DNA of 64,000 nucleotides from Tremella fuciformis (taxonomy: Eukaryota; Basidiomycota; Tremellomycetes; Tremellales; Tremellaceae), in contig CP136490.1 in NCBI GenBank assembly GCA_032768795.1, positions 992,001 to 1,056,000 of the forward strand. The letters are read 5' to 3'. Position 1 is the first letter of the stretch; every line of letters begins with the position of its first letter. Shown here one piece after another: positions 60,680 through 64,000 of this stretch. Both the position numbers and the translations under genes were made by a program. The notes under the pieces were generated by a model, which saw only the letters and a list, made by a program, of their open reading frames with translations, searched no databases and was not told where the DNA came from.

Positions 60680-61043
60680 GCATCAACTTGCAAGAAGTTC
60701 AGCTGTACTCATCAGCCCATGCATGCATGACAGAAGAATGGGCGACTTACAGTGGGTCCAAAGTTAGGCATGCAATAGGAAGTGAGAAGATTAGGTGTGC
60801 AAGGCAAGCCAGGCAGCCTGAAATCTCTAAGTGCTCCGGAATTTCTTTATTTGATCCCCCCACATAAACAGTCAAACTGCCAGGGCTTCGCCAGATTTGA
60901 GTAGAGAGGGGGATGAGGATGAAAATTCAAAGTCCCCTCCACCCTTATACCCAGCCTGCCGGAAAATTTTTATTTGGCCCCCCCACTTACCGTTTTCGTT
61001 CCAGGGACACCCGCAGAATTCAGCACCGTAAGAGCTACGCTGA
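60680..61043 (-). other. Helitron 5' region with duplicated subterminal motif
   Basis: Promoter side of the Rep/helicase gene and 5' end of the element. A block CCGGAATTTCTTTATTTGAT plus a C run at about 60837-60866 resembles the block CCGGAAAATTTTTATTTGGC plus a C run at 60960-60987, next to the true end. The inner copy is closer in its AT part to the 683-bp elements. It may be the remnant of an older terminus. Confidence 0.5.
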
Positions 61044-61423
61044 AAAAGTGGTACACGACAGAGGCGAATTTCAGGGTCCTGTCATACACATGAGTCTCTC
61101 CTCTCGGCCTGCATTGACCGAACACTTTCTCCATCATCCATCCGGTACATACAGTCAGTCGTTCATCGACTCCATATCGAATCTCGCGGGTCACTCACTT
61201 CCCTCGCCTTCGCTTACACTCGCGAGAAGCTAGAGGAAGCGTTGAGCTGGCGAGTTTGGGGCTACGTCTGCCGCGAGACGTCTGGAGTGCGGAAGGAACC
61301 GAGCCGACTGCGATTCCTCAATTGAGGTTGATGACCACATCGGAGCAACGGTCCTCATAATACTGGATTGATTTCAGACGCCATCAGGTCTTGACCTTGA
61401 GACGGAAGGAAGCCTGCCTAAAA
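61044..61423. other. Promoter region of the MADS gene
   Basis: About 0.4 kb between the Helitron 5' end and the MADS start. No open frame of interest. The Helitron lies 380 bp upstream of the gene and points away from it. Confidence 0.4.
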
Positions 61424-63081
61424 ATGGGCAGAAAGAAGATCGAAATCCGACCTCTCACCGTGAGTCTTCTTAATACCTTCGAAAGCGGTGCTGAATCGAC
61501 AAGGACGAGCGGAATCGCAATGTCACTTTCCTCAAGGTCAGTCAAGGTATAAGATAAGCAGAAGAGTCGCTGATGTGCAAGCGCAAAGCGGGTTTGATGA
61601 AGAAGGCATGGGAGTTGTCGGTGCTATGCGGTGCAGACGTTTCTATTTTGATCTTTGCGGCGAATGGGAAGCCATACGAGTTCTCTAGCAAGGAGCTGGA
61701 CGCTGAGATTGACCGGTATCTCGATGTGAGTCATTGATCCGTGTCATCCCCGTCGTGGACGACTGCAAGAATTTGTGCAGCTTGCTTGAAGCAGGCGGAC
61801 GGCTGCCGGCTGTGATGCGCAGGACCCTGCTCATGTACAGTATGAAGGCCTCATTGAGCGGAGACGAGGCGCAGAGTTCGCAGCCATGGCCGACCAGGAC
61901 GATGACGACTCTGATGACGACGGTTACAGCCGGAGAGGCTCCAAGGTCAAGCTGGCAAACAACGGCGCTCCTGCTCCGACACGAAGTCTCAAAGGTCAGG
62001 AGACATTCAAGACACGAGTATCGAGTCGGGCATCTCTAGCTAGGATAGCATCCGGATCCAAGGGCAAGAGCAAGAATCGCGATGATGGCTTCATCGGCGG
62101 GATCTTGAGTGATTACTCTCCTCCTGACGGCATGGACGACGACCAACCTACGCCCAGCGCGATAGATACGTCGGATCAGCGCGGCCACAATGTCAGTCGT
62201 CATGGCGCTATGCGAGTGCTTGACTGACCGCACAGGATTCTTTGGCATATGCTATGAACCTGCACTCGGCGGCCAAAGCCGCTCCCCTCGCAACGCACGC
62301 AGCACATACGCATATCTCGCAATCACACGTCCGAGCACATGAGCCAGAAGCGGGACCGTCTGTCCCCCCCATGCCGCCGATGCCGTCCTATTCCGCGCAA
62401 GCTCAAGCCCAAGCCCAAGCATATGCCATGCATCTGCAAGCGACCTCATCTCTTACTGCGACACCTCAGCCATATACAACTCTTCCAGCGCCATCGGCTT
62501 ACTATGGCCAGTCATTCCCGGCGGGATCCTTCATACAACCCTACACATATCCACCAGCCCCGCCCGCCATGCCTGCTCTCCCACCACCACCGCAACCTGG
62601 AGGGATGGGCTGGAGCCGCGAAGCCTTGGCACGATATGCTGAGCTTCGCTTACAGGAGGACCATCGCCGTAGACATATGCAATTGCTCGAGCGCCAGAGA
62701 CAACAGCTGGTCGAACTTGGGATCCCCGTTGACGACAACTCGCTGCTGGATCAGCTGTTTGGAACCCATGGTGCATCGGGAGTCAGGCCTCAATCGACAC
62801 AACAGCATACACCCCAACAAGCGGCCCTGCAAGCTCCCGCAACGTCTGACACGTTCATCTGGCCGACGCTGGCGTCGGGACCAGGAACCGGACAAAGCCA
62901 GACTCCGGGATTGGACCAGAGTCGGAATAACAGCTTTGCACAAGAGGGCGAATTCATTTGGCCTGGAGCCGAACTGCTCCCGAGTCCAGCGTCGACAAAC
63001 GAGCTGGAGGGGAAGAAACGAGATAGGGGAGATGAGGTACTTGACGGCGTGGGCACAGACAAACGGATGAGAGGTGTATAA
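61424..63081 (+). CDS. MADS-box transcription factor, Rlm1/MEF2 type
   Basis: Five exons (61424-61459, 61504-61536, 61582-61725, 61841-62191, 62236-63081) give 469 residues. The MADS domain covers residues 1-60: MGRKKIEIRPLTDERNRNVT then FLKRKAGLMKKAWELSVLCG and ADVSILIFAANGKPYEF. It is of the MEF2/Rlm1 type (KRKxGLxKKAxELSxLC), not the SRF/Mcm1 type. Yeast Rlm1 acts downstream of the cell-wall integrity MAP kinase. After an acidic DDDDSDDDGY, the rest is Ala/Pro/Gln-rich with a possible activation region. An Arg/Gln-rich helix (RYAELRLQEDHRRRHMQLLE) may be a coiled coil. The fourth exon follows a 115-nt intron that splices directly to YEGLIERRRGAEF; a small extra exon there is not excluded. 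Confidence 0.9.
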
Positions 63082-64000
63082 TATGCGTCTCGCTGAGCGA
63101 GGGCTTGTATCATATGCTAGAAGGGCGGGTCCTGTACATCGGAGCTGTCCAGCCCTGCGGACCTGTAGCTGCGTTGTATTCCTGGATATGCATCCATGGC
63201 GAGCCAAGACTTTTCGGCGTCGGCGACATTTGACGCAACGATCGCACCATGTCACCATGTCACCACTAGAGTCCCTCGTTCCTCTTACGGGTGCCCACAC
63301 GTCGACACCCACTGTGGGACGCCACTTTGAGTGGGGAATGTTCGGTTTGCTTGCCGTTGAGCATTGCTTGTGTCCCGCCTGGTCGTATATCCGCTCGCTG
63401 GCTGGCTGACTGACAGAGGAAATAGACCCGAAACGTGCATTCACCGGTACAGAGCACGGATAATGAACGAGCAGCCAGAGGGGCGCGGACTAAGCTCTCG
63501 CTCTCGCTCTCAGCCCGAGAAACCCTTAAATAGCCCTGAAGCTGAACTCTGCTCTTCCCCCTGCCCCCACGCCTGCCATGATACGCTCGCGGGGTCCAGA
63601 TCGCGCTAGTCAAGTGGGGATTCAGGGATGTTCCTGATGAGAGCTGCAGCTACCCTGAGAGGTGACGCCGGGCCATGAGGCCCGAGCTGCCCCCGCCCCC
63701 GGGGTGGAGATCATGTCGTATTGCCTACTCGTAATCCCGGGCGTAGCCCGGTCAATTTATGGGCTCGCTTTACACCGTTCCTGTAAAATTCAGACCAAAC
63801 CCCGCGGGAATTTGCATGTGGCTTTCTTCCTCTTTGAGATGTTGTGCTGCCTGGAATATGCTCTGCCGTAACACCAGCCACCTCTACGCACTATGGTCTG
63901 GCAATGCTCCCGAGGCTCACGCTGCAAAGCACCACCTCTTGACCTGTCAGAGCGTCACTTTCGAGTTGGGCACAGCATACGAAAACAATGCGCCTTTTGC
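63082..64000. other. 3' flank, no gene found
   Basis: About 0.9 kb after the MADS stop to the window edge. Short overlapping open frames only. A CTCTCGCTCTCGCTCTC run sits at 63494-63511. A gene may begin beyond the edge. Confidence 0.45.

Larger units (their letters stand above)
54495..61043 (-). mobile_element. Complete Helitron with Rep/helicase (6.5 kb), apparently autonomous
   Basis: The element reads on the minus strand: 5' end TCAGCGTAGCTCTTACGG (61026-61043), 3' end CTAG (54495-54498). Its first 85 bp match the 683-bp elements, and GCGTAGCTC is repeated inverted before the 3' hairpin (54529-54537). Host T bases lie next to both ends. It carries a Rep/helicase gene on its own strand and a small gene on the other. 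Both look free of stops and frameshifts, so the element could still be active. The asymmetric inverted repeats and T/T flanks fit the Helitron2/Helentron type better than classical A/T-targeting Helitrons; this subtype call is inference. Confidence 0.93.

Overview
The window reads as nuclear DNA from a basidiomycete fungus, most likely a Tremellomycete-type yeast. Genes are packed on both strands and split by many introns of about 40-130 nt with GTNNGT donors and CTNAC/CTGAC branch points a few bases before CAG. Most intergenic gaps are 150-700 bp. The proteins include fungal hallmarks: a Yap1-like bZIP factor, an AreA-type GATA factor, a Zn2Cys6 regulator, Rad5 and Ies6. The lineage call is an inference from gene style, not from a marker gene. 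Gene models were built by hand from reading frames and splice signals. Where the exon lengths were added up, the sum is given as a protein length.

Layout. 1-6.3 kb: a Tra2-type splicing factor (-), a 683-bp non-autonomous Helitron, an unknown Ser/Pro-rich protein (+), and a STYX-like pseudophosphatase (-). 6.5-16 kb: Asterix-like PAT-complex subunit, an unknown membrane/coiled-coil protein, a mitochondrial NDUFA9/COQ11-type reductase, IPP isomerase, a small unknown protein, Ies6 of INO80, and MPC1. 16-34 kb: regulators and repair genes (Yap1-like bZIP, Rad5, lipid-droplet hydrolase, a small unknown protein, AreA/Gat1-type GATA factor, Zn2Cys6 factor). 34.1-37.8 kb is a gene-poor stretch. 37.8-54.1 kb: Inp54-like 5-phosphatase, AP-1 gamma-adaptin, EI24-like membrane protein, a second 683-bp Helitron, an unknown acidic protein, Lrp1/C1D, elongin C, an RraA-like aldolase, Sec15 and a HIT protein. 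54.5-61.0 kb: a 6.5-kb, apparently intact Helitron with a 1,793-residue Rep/helicase and an extra small gene on its opposite strand. 61.4-63.1 kb: an Rlm1/MEF2-type MADS factor.

Most genes are ordinary housekeeping genes, often in divergent pairs sharing 170-640 bp promoters (MPC1/YAP1, RAD5/LDAH, INP54/APL4, LRP1/ELC1, SEC15/HIT). The most notable content is the Helitron family. One potentially autonomous element and two nearly identical 683-bp derivatives share both termini. Each derivative sits just upstream of a gene, in the same orientation as that gene. Other points worth checking are a STYX-like protein that keeps the catalytic Cys but has Leu where the Arg should be, three genes whose start codon lies in a 2-5 nt first exon, and an unknown gene carried by the large Helitron. 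No rRNA, tRNA or CRISPR array was seen.
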